Shown: one piece after another, positions 7,369 through 13,590 of the stretch
Position numbering within the stretch: position 1 is the first letter of the stretch
How the letters are laid out: each line of letters opens with the position of its first letter
DNA from: CAYZXK01 sp964482395
GTDB taxonomy: Bacteria; Planctomycetota; Phycisphaerae; UBA1845; Fen-1342
Length of the DNA: 13,590 nt
Assembly: GCA_964482395.1 (NCBI GenBank)
Contig: CAYZXK010000039.1
Span: forward strand, 1 to 13,590
Direction: 5' to 3'
Notes under the pieces: generated by a model
What the model was told of the DNA's origin: nothing
Database searches by the model: none
The model's input: the letters and a program-made list of their open reading frames with translations, nothing else
Program-made: the position numbers and the translations under genes

Positions 7369-8753
7369 GAAGCCGCGGGCTTGCGGTCGGCCCGGGCCTT
7401 TCACGCCGCTTCACGTTTGACTACCCGCGCGCCTTGGCTTCTACTTCGGCGATCATGAAAGGACCCGATCGACGGTGCAGAACGCGGAAGGATGCCGACC
7501 GGCTTTGGCTCCATCCTGGTTCGCTGTTTTCCATTCTGTGTTCTTTCGGGCTGGCAGCGCTGGCCGCCGGGGGGGCCGGACTGCTGCTGCCTGGGTGCCG
7601 AGCACCCACTCGGGCCGGGCTGGTTCCCGGTCGGCCCGCGGGACGAGCGGCCCCTCTGCCTTTGCGTCGTCCGATGCGGGCCATTTGGGTAGCGCGATAT
7701 CACTACCACAACCCGGATGACATTCGCACTATCATCGAGAACTGCGCGGCCATCGGCTGTGATACGGTCTTGTGGCAGGTGCGTGGAGAGGCGACCGTGG
7801 CTTATCCATCGCAGATCGAACCCTGGTCACGTGAGTTCGGCTTCCGCGACCCGGGCTTCGACCCGTTGGCGATCGCGGTCCAGGAAGCCCACCGCCGCGG
7901 GCTGCGGATCGAGGCCTGGTGCAACGTGATGCCGGGCTGGAGGGGCACCACTCCGCCGCCTGTGCCGGACCAGATTTACAACGCCCATCCCGAGTGGTTC
8001 ATGTACGACGCGGGCGGGCGCCGCCAGCCGCTGAACAAGGACTATGTGATCGTCAATCCCTGCCTGCCGGAGGTGCGACGCCATATCGCCGCAGTGGTTG
8101 CGGAGATCGCCGCCCGGTACGACGTGGATGGCATCCACCTGGATTACGTGCGATATGCCTGGGATGCCGATTCCCGGGCCAAGCTGAGCTACCCCCGCGA
8201 CGCGCGCACCCTCTCGCTATATCGGCGTGAGACCGGGCGGCAGCCAGAGGACGATCCGACGGCCTGGAATCACTGGCGGGCCAACCAGTTGACCCGCCTG
8301 GTGGCGGAGATCCGCTCCGCCCTCGACCGTCACCGTCCCAATGCGAGCCTGACGGCAGCGGTGTGGCGCAACCCGTACGTCGGATACCAGGACTACTTGC
8401 AGAACAGTGTGGCCTGGCTGCGCAGCGGATTGCTGGATGCGGTCATGCCGATGGCCTACACGACCGAGCTGAGTCAGTTCGAGGCCGACATCAACGTTTA
8501 TCAACGGCTGGCCGGGAGCCGCCCGGTGGTGCCCGGCCTGGGCCTGTACCTGCACCAGCGGCCGGACCAGACCCAAGCTCAGTTGCAGCGGTGTCTGCAA
8601 TGGGGCGGCGACTTCGCCCTGTTCTCCTACGAGTCCCTCTTCCCCACCGCCGGCGACCGCAACTCCACTCCCCAGGCCCGGGCCGAGGCTCAGCGCCTCC
8701 GGTACGCGCGACGCGGGGTCCTCAAGCAATTGGTGGCCCTGGCGGGCCGTTGA
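7365..8753 (+). CDS. GHL10 family glycoside-hydrolase-like lipoprotein
   Basis: A 462-residue protein with a glycosyl-hydrolase-like 10 domain, a TIM-barrel family that includes E. coli DigH (YddW), which cuts peptidoglycan glycan strands lacking stem peptides, and Bacillus YngK. The domain runs from MRAIWVAR (about 104) to about 440. Family landmarks are DTVLWQVRGEATVAYPS (133-149), EAWCNVMPGW (183-192), NPCLPEVRRHI (231-241), YDVDGIHLDYVRY (252-264) and PMAYTTE near 366. A hydrophobic helix ends in LLPGC (C78), a probable lipobox, so the protein is likely exported and lipid-anchored. The chosen GTG overlaps the preceding stop by four bases (GTGA), suggesting translational coupling. ATG 7455 gives a tidier 432-residue precursor but lacks a ribosome binding site. 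The substrate may be peptidoglycan or another glycan. Confidence 0.88.
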   Translation: MRSRGLAVGPGLSRRFTFDYPRALASTSAIMKGPDRRCRTRKDADRLWLHPGSLFSILCSFGLAALAAGGAGLLLPGCRAPTRAGLVPGRPAGRAAPLPLRRPMRAIWVARYHYHNPDDIRTIIENCAAIGCDTVLWQVRGEATVAYPSQIEPWSREFGFRDPGFDPLAIAVQEAHRRGLRIEAWCNVMPGWRGTTPPPVPDQIYNAHPEWFMYDAGGRRQPLNKDYVIVNPCLPEVRRHIAAVVAEIAARYDVDGIHLDYVRYAWDADSRAKLSYPRDARTLSLYRRETGRQPEDDPTAWNHWRANQLTRLVAEIRSALDRHRPNASLTAAVWRNPYVGYQDYLQNSVAWLRSGLLDAVMPMAYTTELSQFEADINVYQRLAGSRPVVPGLGLYLHQRPDQTQAQLQRCLQWGGDFALFSYESLFPTAGDRNSTPQARAEAQRLRYARRGVLKQLVALAGR

Positions 8754-8771
8754 ACTCACGCGACGGGCGCT

Positions 8772-8829
8772 GGGAGTGTCGACGCGCCGGGGCCAGCCGG
8801 TCGCCCGGCGCCGCCGGGCCCGCACTCCC
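8772..8829. terminator. Candidate bidirectional terminator between convergent genes
   Basis: GGGAGTG at 8772-8778 pairs with CACTCCC at 8823-8829, enclosing a GC-rich core with an inner GCCGGG/CCCGGC stem. It fills the gap between the convergent GHL10 and DUF1611 genes and touches the stop codon of the latter. No T-run follows on either strand, so factor-independent termination is uncertain. Confidence 0.4.
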
Positions 8830-9872
8830 TACCCTCCAAGAACGGCCTCAAGCAATCGCTGGCAGCCATCCCGGATGGGATCCGCCACCGGCAGCCGAAG
8901 TTCCTCCTCCAGTCTCGATGCCTCGGCCCGGGCCTCCTCGTCCGAGTAGCCGACCGAATTGAGCGCGACCGCGACCACCCGAGCCGGATGCAGGAAGCTG
9001 GCCACCTGCTCGTAAGCCGCGATTAGTTCTGCCAGCGGCGGCAGCGGCCCATGTGGCGGGGCCTTGTAATGGGTGCGGCCAAGCTGGTGAACCAGGATCA
9101 TCGCGTGCGGGCATCCGCCGTGTATCAGGGCCAGTGTGACCGGTGAGAACCCCGGGTGGGCAATGCTTCCCTGGCCTTCGATGAAGCAGATGTCGCTCTC
9201 GGCTACGGCCAGAACCAGCTCCTCCACAGCACCCGCGGTAAAGTCGGCCACGCAGGCGTCGACGGTGATACCCCATCCGCTCACCATGATCCCGGTTTGC
9301 CCGGTGGCGACGAAGCGGGCATCCAGGCCGCGCTCCCGGGCTGCGCGCGTCAATTCCACCGCGGTGACCATCTTCCCGACGTTCGCGTCTGTCCCGACGG
9401 TCAGGACCCGTCGGCAGCGGGTCGTGAGGGCCCGGGCCGAAGCGACGATCCGTTGAGTCGGCGGCCGGCGAAGGTCCAGAATTCGTGCTCCGCTCGCGGT
9501 CGCAGTCGCGGCAAGTTCCGGATCGTCGCTCAGAAAGCTGTGCATCCCGCTAACTACATCGATCCCAGCGTGCAAGGCTTCCAGCACGTGCCGCCGCATC
9601 TCCGGCGGCAACGCTCCGCCGACCGGAGCGACTCCGATGAACAATGCATCCGGTCGCAGCGGCCGGGCCTCCGGCAGGCCGGGCAGAATGGGTATCGGCG
9701 GCGCCCAAGGGATCAGGCCCGGCAGGGGCTGGCCCGCAAAAGCCGAGTCGAGCACGCCGACGATGTCGTCCGGGCGGTAGCGGAGCAGCACGGCGGCGGT
9801 TTTGGACGTGAATACCCCCAGTTGCCCTTCAGTCAGCAGCAAGATACGTCGGTAGGTCGGCAGCTCGTGCAT
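8829..9872 (-). CDS. DUF1611 family P-loop protein (DgcN-like)
   Basis: A 347-residue member of the DUF1611 family. It has an N-terminal Rossmann-like region (about 8-150) and a C-terminal P-loop domain with VGTDANVGKM (159-168), a Walker A variant in which Met follows Lys. The conserved EGQGSIAHPGFSPVTLALIHG block spans 232-252. Length is typical. One studied branch, DgcN, acts as a D-glutamate N-acetyltransferase in D-glutamate breakdown, usually beside a dipeptide/enolase-type epimerase DgcA. No such partner lies in this window, so the substrate is open. The ATG is 12 bases after the stop of the PilX-like gene and the start has only a weak ribosome binding site, so the gene is probably the last of that operon. 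A metabolic gene co-transcribed with pseudopilins is unexpected. The protein is likely cytoplasmic. Confidence 0.87.
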   Translation of the reverse strand: MHELPTYRRILLLTEGQLGVFTSKTAAVLLRYRPDDIVGVLDSAFAGQPLPGLIPWAPPIPILPGLPEARPLRPDALFIGVAPVGGALPPEMRRHVLEALHAGIDVVSGMHSFLSDDPELAATATASGARILDLRRPPTQRIVASARALTTRCRRVLTVGTDANVGKMVTAVELTRAARERGLDARFVATGQTGIMVSGWGITVDACVADFTAGAVEELVLAVAESDICFIEGQGSIAHPGFSPVTLALIHGGCPHAMILVHQLGRTHYKAPPHGPLPPLAELIAAYEQVASFLHPARVVAVALNSVGYSDEEARAEASRLEEELRLPVADPIRDGCQRLLEAVLGG

Positions 9873-9884
9873 GGCCTGATAGCA

Positions 9885-10931
9885 TCAGGGAAGCACCTCG
9901 CGGCGCCAACTGCCGGCGACCGGGACCAGCGAGCCACCGCTAACCTGCTTGACCACCACGGCATCGTCGATTCGGAAAGCGGTGGTCACCCAGCGAGAGC
10001 TGACATACACGGCGGCCGACGAAAGCGTGCCGCTCCAGGAGGGTGTAATGCTCTTGGTCAGCTTGGTCCAGCTCGTTCCCACCCAGCCGGCACTGCCGCC
10101 AAATCGCTGCGTGCCGCTGGCCGAGTCGACCGTGCCGATCTCCAGCTTGATTTCACCCAAACGGCTGTCCATTTTGGCCCATAGCTCGAAGCTGTAGGTG
10201 GCGCCGTTCTCTATGCTGGCGGTGATGTCTTGCGCGACTCCGCCGGCCAGGCTGCTTCGGTTCTTGATTTGGAGGCTCTTGCTTCCGCCGTGGGCCTGGC
10301 TGGCGTCGTAGGTCAGCGTCGCCTGCACCGCGAACCAGCCCCGGTTGGGAGTCTCCATGTCGCCGTTGGTCAGCAGCGTGGGGTAAACGATCGGGTCGAG
10401 CTGTACGCTGTAGATGCGGACCGCTTCGCCGATCGCGGCCTTGCCGTAAACCCGGACCGGCTGGGTTGGGTCGTTGGCCAGATTGCCATCCAGCTCATCG
10501 ACCAGCTTGAAGCTGCACGTGCCGTTGCCGCTGGTCGGCAGCGGGACCCAGGTATCGTTCGTATACGTGGTTCGCCAGCTTGAGTCGGCGGCCAGCTTGA
10601 ACATCGCCAGGTCGATCGCGGACTGAGCATAGAAGTCGGCTTTGGCGGTTTGCTCGGTATTGTTGACCGCTCGCAGCTCCACCCGCACCGCCAGCAGTGC
10701 TGACAGGCCGATAATCGTGACCATGAGGGCGACGCCGAGCACGAGCACGTACACGCCGCCGGGACGTCGGCCGTGCCAGTGCCGATTCGGCTGCGCACGG
10801 CCCACCCAAAGCCGAGCCGCGCCAGTAATGGCGCGGCCGGGCCGGGCCACCATTGGCCGGGCCATGACTGGCCCGGCTTCGACGGCGGCAGCATGTCCGA
10901 TGAACCCGCGGGTTGGGCGATCTTCTGCCAT
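9885..10931 (-). CDS. PilX/GspK-like minor pseudopilin with C-terminal carbohydrate-binding-type domain
   Basis: A 348-residue protein from ATG 10931, which shares its A with the TGA of the preceding gene (TGATG). GTG 10967 is an earlier alternative and GTG 10805 a later one. The PilX-type N-terminal helix (about 60-83, starting GGVYVLVLGVALMVTIIGL) is preceded by RRPG and lacks the Glu at +5, as is usual for K-type pseudopilins. FYAQSAIDLAMFKLA (about 100-114) is the family core. Residues about 186-333 form a CBM4/9/22-like jelly roll: NGDMETPNRGW opening, HGGSKSLQIKNRSS, GVAQDI, then GATYSFELWAKM. In type II secretion, GspK caps the pseudopilus tip, so this domain would be exposed at the end. 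The leader contains a 62-bp palindromic element (10816-10877) read in frame as PVMARP...GRAITG. Ligand unknown. Confidence 0.82.
   Translation of the reverse strand: MAEDRPTRGFIGHAAAVEAGPVMARPMVARPGRAITGAARLWVGRAQPNRHWHGRRPGGVYVLVLGVALMVTIIGLSALLAVRVELRAVNNTEQTAKADFYAQSAIDLAMFKLAADSSWRTTYTNDTWVPLPTSGNGTCSFKLVDELDGNLANDPTQPVRVYGKAAIGEAVRIYSVQLDPIVYPTLLTNGDMETPNRGWFAVQATLTYDASQAHGGSKSLQIKNRSSLAGGVAQDITASIENGATYSFELWAKMDSRLGEIKLEIGTVDSASGTQRFGGSAGWVGTSWTKLTKSITPSWSGTLSSAAVYVSSRWVTTAFRIDDAVVVKQVSGGSLVPVAGSWRREVLP
10816..10877. repeat. 62-bp triple-hairpin element, copy 1 (in the PilX/GspK-like leader)
   Basis: Three consecutive palindromic units. Unit 1: stem GCCGCGCCA (10816-10824), loop GTAA, perfect complement to 10837. 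Unit 2: stem GGCCA with loop CCAT (10845-10858). Unit 3: stem GCCGGGCCA (10856-10864), loop TGAC, perfect complement to 10877. The reverse complement matches 11499-11560 with 5 mismatches in 62 by hand alignment, all in loops or the middle unit. It lies in frame within the N-terminal leader of the host gene. Confidence 0.9.
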
Positions 10932-11656
10932 CAGCTTCCCGCTCGCAGCTCCGTAGGGCTCCGCCACGCCTGTGTCCGGAATGCGACCAGAGTCAGCACG
11001 GGCTGGCCCTGGTAGCGGATTGTCACTTCAATGCGCTTAATCCCGGTCTCGCTGCCCGAGGTCTGTTCCAGGTTGCTGGGGTTCACCCAGGCGACCGTGA
11101 CGCGCTCCTCGTAGTCGGCGGTGGCGGGAATGACCGACCCATTCTTGTACTGAGGCGGACTGGCGGTCCAGCCGTGATAGTCATCCACATCGTCAAACAG
11201 GCTGCGGTTGCCGGTCACCTCGTCGGCGCCGATGCCAAATGAACCGGGCCCGTACGCTGGATCGGCATAGGCCTGCCGGAGGATTTCAGCCATCAGGCCC
11301 TGAGCCAGCAGGAGGGCGCGGCCGCGCTGTGCGATCTTGTACTCGCCAGTGCGGGCGGCGGCGACGGTATTCAACGATGCTACCAGCAAGGCGCTGATGA
11401 TCGCCAGCGAGATGACCAGTTCGACCATGCTGAAAGCTCTTCGTGCCGCAAAGGCTCCGCGCAGCCGCGTACCGGCGGGGGTCCGCGCCGTGCTCAGAGC
11501 CGGGCCAGTCATGGCCCGGCCAGTTATGGCCCGGCCTGGCCGCGCCATCACTGGCGCGGCTCCGATCCGGGTCAGTCTTCGACGACCGACCCGGAGGTCG
11601 GCCGCTACTGCCCCTACGGGTGCTGCTCGAAACGGGTTAAAAAACCGCAGAAGCAC
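10931..11656 (-). CDS. PilV/GspI-like minor pseudopilin with a very long leader
   Basis: A 241-residue prepilin. The cleavage site is A74/F75 with Glu at +5 (E79), then FSMVELVISLAIISALLVASL. The following RGRALLLAQGLMAEILRQ matches the LAQ-x-x-M-x-E pattern of PilV/GspI proteins. The globular part is short (about 140 residues), as usual for this class. The GTG start overlaps the upstream TAG (TAGTG) and has GGGAGG at a 6-base spacer, so the 74-residue leader is probably translated; ordinary prepilin leaders are well under 30 residues. The leader holds the inverted copy of the 62-bp palindromic element, read as PVMARPGRAITGRAMTG. The only ATG or GTG codons between the element and the cleavage site lie inside the element itself. 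In a type II secretion tip, GspI binds GspJ and GspK, whose likely counterparts are the two neighbouring genes. Confidence 0.83.
   Translation of the reverse strand: MLLRFFNPFRAAPVGAVAADLRVGRRRLTRIGAAPVMARPGRAITGRAMTGPALSTARTPAGTRLRGAFAARRAFSMVELVISLAIISALLVASLNTVAAARTGEYKIAQRGRALLLAQGLMAEILRQAYADPAYGPGSFGIGADEVTGNRSLFDDVDDYHGWTASPPQYKNGSVIPATADYEERVTVAWVNPSNLEQTSGSETGIKRIEVTIRYQGQPVLTLVAFRTQAWRSPTELRAGS
11499..11560. repeat. 62-bp triple-hairpin element, copy 2 (in the PilV/GspI-like leader), inverted
   Basis: Same element as 10816-10877 in the opposite orientation. Unit 1: stem GCCGGGCCA (11499-11507), loop GTCA, complement to 11520. Unit 2: stem GGCCA (11518-11522), loop GTTA, TGGCC to 11531. 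Unit 3: stem GCCGCGCCA (11539-11547), loop TCAC, complement to 11560. The copies are separated by 621 bp. A further, different stem (CCGGGTC 11567-11573 with GACCCGG 11588-11594) follows it. Confidence 0.9.
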
Positions 11657-13329
11657 TAGCTGCCTCCCACGCGAATCCGCACGTAATCAAACTCGGCCGT
11701 GCTGCTCGAGGCACCGATGGTGGCGAAGCGGTTGTTGTCCGCCGCCGCCGGCGTGGCGTAGGTGTACGTGCCCCAGTCCACGGCGTTGACCTTCACGTTG
11801 ACCCAGTTGGAACTCGGCGAAATGAGCAGCCGGAGCTTGACGAAATCGGTCGACAGGCCCGGAACGGCGACCAGGGCGGCCTCGCTGCCGTTGCTGAGCT
11901 TGTGGTAAAGCGTGAGGGTCTGACTGCCGCCGACTTCCAGCTTCAATCGGGCCGTCAGCGTGGCGCAGGTTCCACCGGACCAGTCGGCATTGATGCTGAA
12001 TACGGCCCCGTTGCCGGCCACGCTGGTATTGCGAAACCGAAGCTCGGCCGTGATCAACTGATTGAAGTCGCAATTGGGCACGCTGGCCAGGGTGGTATCC
12101 GCGTACCAGATTCCGCCGGTGACCGTGGCGGGATTGAACGCCTGGCAATCGGTGCGTACCCAGTCGCCGACGCCGTCGCCGTTCATGTCGAGCGTGGTGG
12201 GATTGCTGCTAAGCTCCGTTTCCCAGACCGCAGTCAGCAGTTCCGGGGCGTTGACCAGCCGGGCTCCAACGTCCAGCCGGGCATCGGACTCGGCACCGGC
12301 CTGAAGCGAAATGCGGACTCCGGTAATGTACTGCCGCGTCACGGTCTGGACCGGCCCGGGCGTGATTACCTTGCCATAGGCGAAGTAATACATCGACTTG
12401 CTTGAGGAGTACGACCAGCTTTGACCTGCGTCGCTGGTTATGAGGCGGCCTGAACCGGCTGCGTCTTCATAGCGGATTCTCGACACGTTCGCGCCGCCGC
12501 TGCCCCAGCGCAGGACCAGGCACAGCCCGTCGGACGGTCCGAGGCCGGTCACGTTATCAAACGGGAACTCGACCCAGGCATAGCTGTCGGTGAGCGTGTT
12601 CTCGTAAAGCGTGCGCTCCTCCAGGACGGTTGATGTGGGCGTTCCGTCGGAGTTGGGCGTGCGGATCTGGACCAGCACTTGCCCGTCCGTAGGGCCGTCC
12701 TTCTTGGCGAGGAAAAGGACCCGCGTCAGTCGCCAGGTCGCAAGCGACGCTACCGGAAACCGGAGCGAAGCCGGGGTGAAATACTGGCCGATCCACTTGC
12801 TGGCGGTGACGTCGTAGTCCTTGCGCGACACCGCAGTCATCCAGTAACTGACGATCGCCTCTTCACTTTCGACCGGTGGACCAGGGCATGTTTCGGTGTT
12901 GCTCTGCAAGTCATATCCCAGGCTGAACTGGTGGACGGCGGGGAGGACGGCGTAGGCGGAACCGGCGTTGTATTGACGAGTCAGCGGATCGCCCGCGGTG
13001 CCCGACCAGGCATAGCGGATACGTTCGGGGGAGCCGTCGCCGTTGCGGTCCGGCACTGTGAAGGTGATCGCGCGGCCGCTACGTTCGACGATCTGCACCG
13101 CGTACTGAAGCTCGCTCGCGATGTCATCCAGGACGCGGCCAGCTTCGGCCGTGCGGTCGGTGGTTTTGTTTTGCCCGGGCAGTGCATGGCTGGCCAGCAG
13201 CAGGGCCGAGCTGAGGGCGCCCAGCAGGATGCTGGTGATGACGATACCGAGCACCAGCTCGACCAGCGTGAAGGCCGGCCGATACCGGGCAGGGGTCACA
13301 AGGCCGCCATGTTGACCCAAAGGCGTCAT
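11656..13329 (-). CDS. PilW/GspJ-like pseudopilin with inserted beta-sandwich and C-terminal extension
   Basis: A 557-residue prepilin from ATG 13329; ATG 13413 would add 28 residues. The leader ends at A19/F20, Glu at +5 (E24), then FTLVELVLGIVITSILLGAL. Residues 20-160 resemble PilW/GspJ (RVLDDIASELQYAV, then DRNGDG). The characteristic end of that fold, YITGVRISLQAG followed by ARLVNAPEL, comes only at about 334-364. Between them, about 180-320, lies a beta-sandwich of the choice-of-anchor type (GQYFTPASL ... QVLVQIRTPNSDGTP ... WVEFPF). After the fold come DMNGDGVGD (about 381-389, a calcium-loop-like motif) and a LamG/concanavalin-like domain ending FDYVRIRVGGS. Ordinary GspJ is about 200 residues. 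It is the first gene of the minus-strand operon and its TAG overlaps the next GTG. No clear ribosome binding site is seen, so the start is uncertain. Confidence 0.82.
   Translation of the reverse strand: MTPLGQHGGLVTPARYRPAFTLVELVLGIVITSILLGALSSALLLASHALPGQNKTTDRTAEAGRVLDDIASELQYAVQIVERSGRAITFTVPDRNGDGSPERIRYAWSGTAGDPLTRQYNAGSAYAVLPAVHQFSLGYDLQSNTETCPGPPVESEEAIVSYWMTAVSRKDYDVTASKWIGQYFTPASLRFPVASLATWRLTRVLFLAKKDGPTDGQVLVQIRTPNSDGTPTSTVLEERTLYENTLTDSYAWVEFPFDNVTGLGPSDGLCLVLRWGSGGANVSRIRYEDAAGSGRLITSDAGQSWSYSSSKSMYYFAYGKVITPGPVQTVTRQYITGVRISLQAGAESDARLDVGARLVNAPELLTAVWETELSSNPTTLDMNGDGVGDWVRTDCQAFNPATVTGGIWYADTTLASVPNCDFNQLITAELRFRNTSVAGNGAVFSINADWSGGTCATLTARLKLEVGGSQTLTLYHKLSNGSEAALVAVPGLSTDFVKLRLLISPSSNWVNVKVNAVDWGTYTYATPAAADNNRFATIGASSSTAEFDYVRIRVGGS
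11663..11668 (-). promoter_or_regulatory. Ribosome binding site that decides the long leader of the PilV/GspI-like gene
   Basis: On the minus strand GGGAGG lies 6 bases before GTG 11656, inside the end of the preceding gene. It makes the overlapping GTG the best start and therefore places the palindromic element inside the translated leader. Confidence 0.65.
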
Positions 13330-13439
13330 GAAGTCACTCGGTGCGCAGACGGCGTCGAACCTGATTCTCCGACCTAGCAGGTCACTAAGAAACTCGCCCT
13401 GACACTTTGGCATCGCGTATATTTCATGGGTTTTATCAC

Positions 13440-13444
13440 GGAGG
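13440..13444 (+). promoter_or_regulatory. Ribosome binding site of the transposase gene
   Basis: GGAGG with a 7-base spacer to ATG 13452 fixes the transposase start. An ATG at 13445 is in another frame. Confidence 0.6.
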
Positions 13445-13451
13445 ATGGCGG

Positions 13452-13590
13452 ATGCGCGGTCGAGTGGATTCTCAGGGCGAGGTTTTTCACACCTTCAACG
13501 TTGAGGATCTGATTCCGGCGGATCACCCGCTGCGGGAGATCAAGCGGCGCTCGGACCGGGTGCTGGCCGGCATGTCGCGCGACTTCAACG
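13452..13590 (+). CDS. IS5-type transposase, N-terminal part (runs off the window)
   Basis: The first 46 residues of a transposase, cut by the window edge. VFHTFNVEDLIPADHPLREI (11-30) and the following RVLAGMSRDFN are the conserved opening of DDE transposases with the DUF772-type N-terminal domain (IS5/IS1182-like). The DDE catalytic residues would lie beyond the window. The left inverted repeat of the element must lie upstream, between the start of the PilW/GspJ-like gene and about 13440, but I cannot place it without the other end. The gene is divergent from the pseudopilin operon, so the insertion may have replaced or supplied that operon's promoter. Confidence 0.85.
   Translation, partial: MRGRVDSQGEVFHTFNVEDLIPADHPLREIKRRSDRVLAGMSRDFN

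Noticed and set aside
6361..7404. A 347-codon minus-strand frame
   Set aside because: It is a shadow of the peptidase catalytic domain and the CBM9-like gene; low-complexity composition without motifs.
9156..10184. A 342-codon plus-strand frame
   Set aside because: It is antisense to the DUF1611 and PilX-like genes, both supported by conserved motifs.
10816..11560. CRISPR-like or tandem repeat array
   Set aside because: Only two copies, inverted and 621 bp apart, with no regular spacers and no cas genes.

Overview
The window is GC-rich and reads like a piece of a Planctomycetota chromosome, most likely Phycisphaerae-like. This is an inference from gene content. The clues are large pseudopilins with a short N-terminal methylation motif and a C-terminal DGHV signature, a PilX-type protein with the YAQSAI core seen in that phylum, frequent GTG starts and many secreted proteins. 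No rRNA, tRNA or CRISPR array is visible.

Left part (1-3651, plus strand): two modules, each a DGHV-type prepilin followed by a small membrane-anchored protein with eight cysteines in four CxxC knuckles (two zinc ribbons). The modules look like an ancient tandem duplication. Centre (3723-8753): a small HExxH zinc-metalloprotein gene on the minus strand is divergent from a plus-strand operon of three genes. These encode a dipeptidyl-peptidase-IV-like S9 serine peptidase, a CBM9/DOMON-like sugar-binding-type protein and a GHL10 glycoside-hydrolase-like lipoprotein.

Right part (8829-13329, minus strand): a tightly packed operon transcribed right to left. It encodes a PilW/GspJ-like, a PilV/GspI-like and a PilX/GspK-like minor pseudopilin, then a DUF1611 P-loop protein. 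Stops and starts overlap (TAGTG and TGATG), which implies translational coupling. The J- and K-like proteins carry extra beta-sandwich or carbohydrate-binding-type domains, so the trio looks like a pseudopilus tip complex with glycan-binding heads. A fragment of an IS5-type transposase gene enters from the right edge.

The most unusual feature is a 62-bp element made of three consecutive hairpins. It occurs twice (10816-10877 and 11499-11560) in opposite orientations with 5 mismatches by hand alignment. Each copy lies in frame in the N-terminal leader of a different pseudopilin gene, and because its units are palindromic both orientations encode nearly the same peptide. A strong ribosome binding site upstream of one copy indicates that the element is translated. 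It resembles in principle the Rickettsia palindromic elements that insert in frame in genes, but here it sits in a leader that prepilin peptidase could remove.
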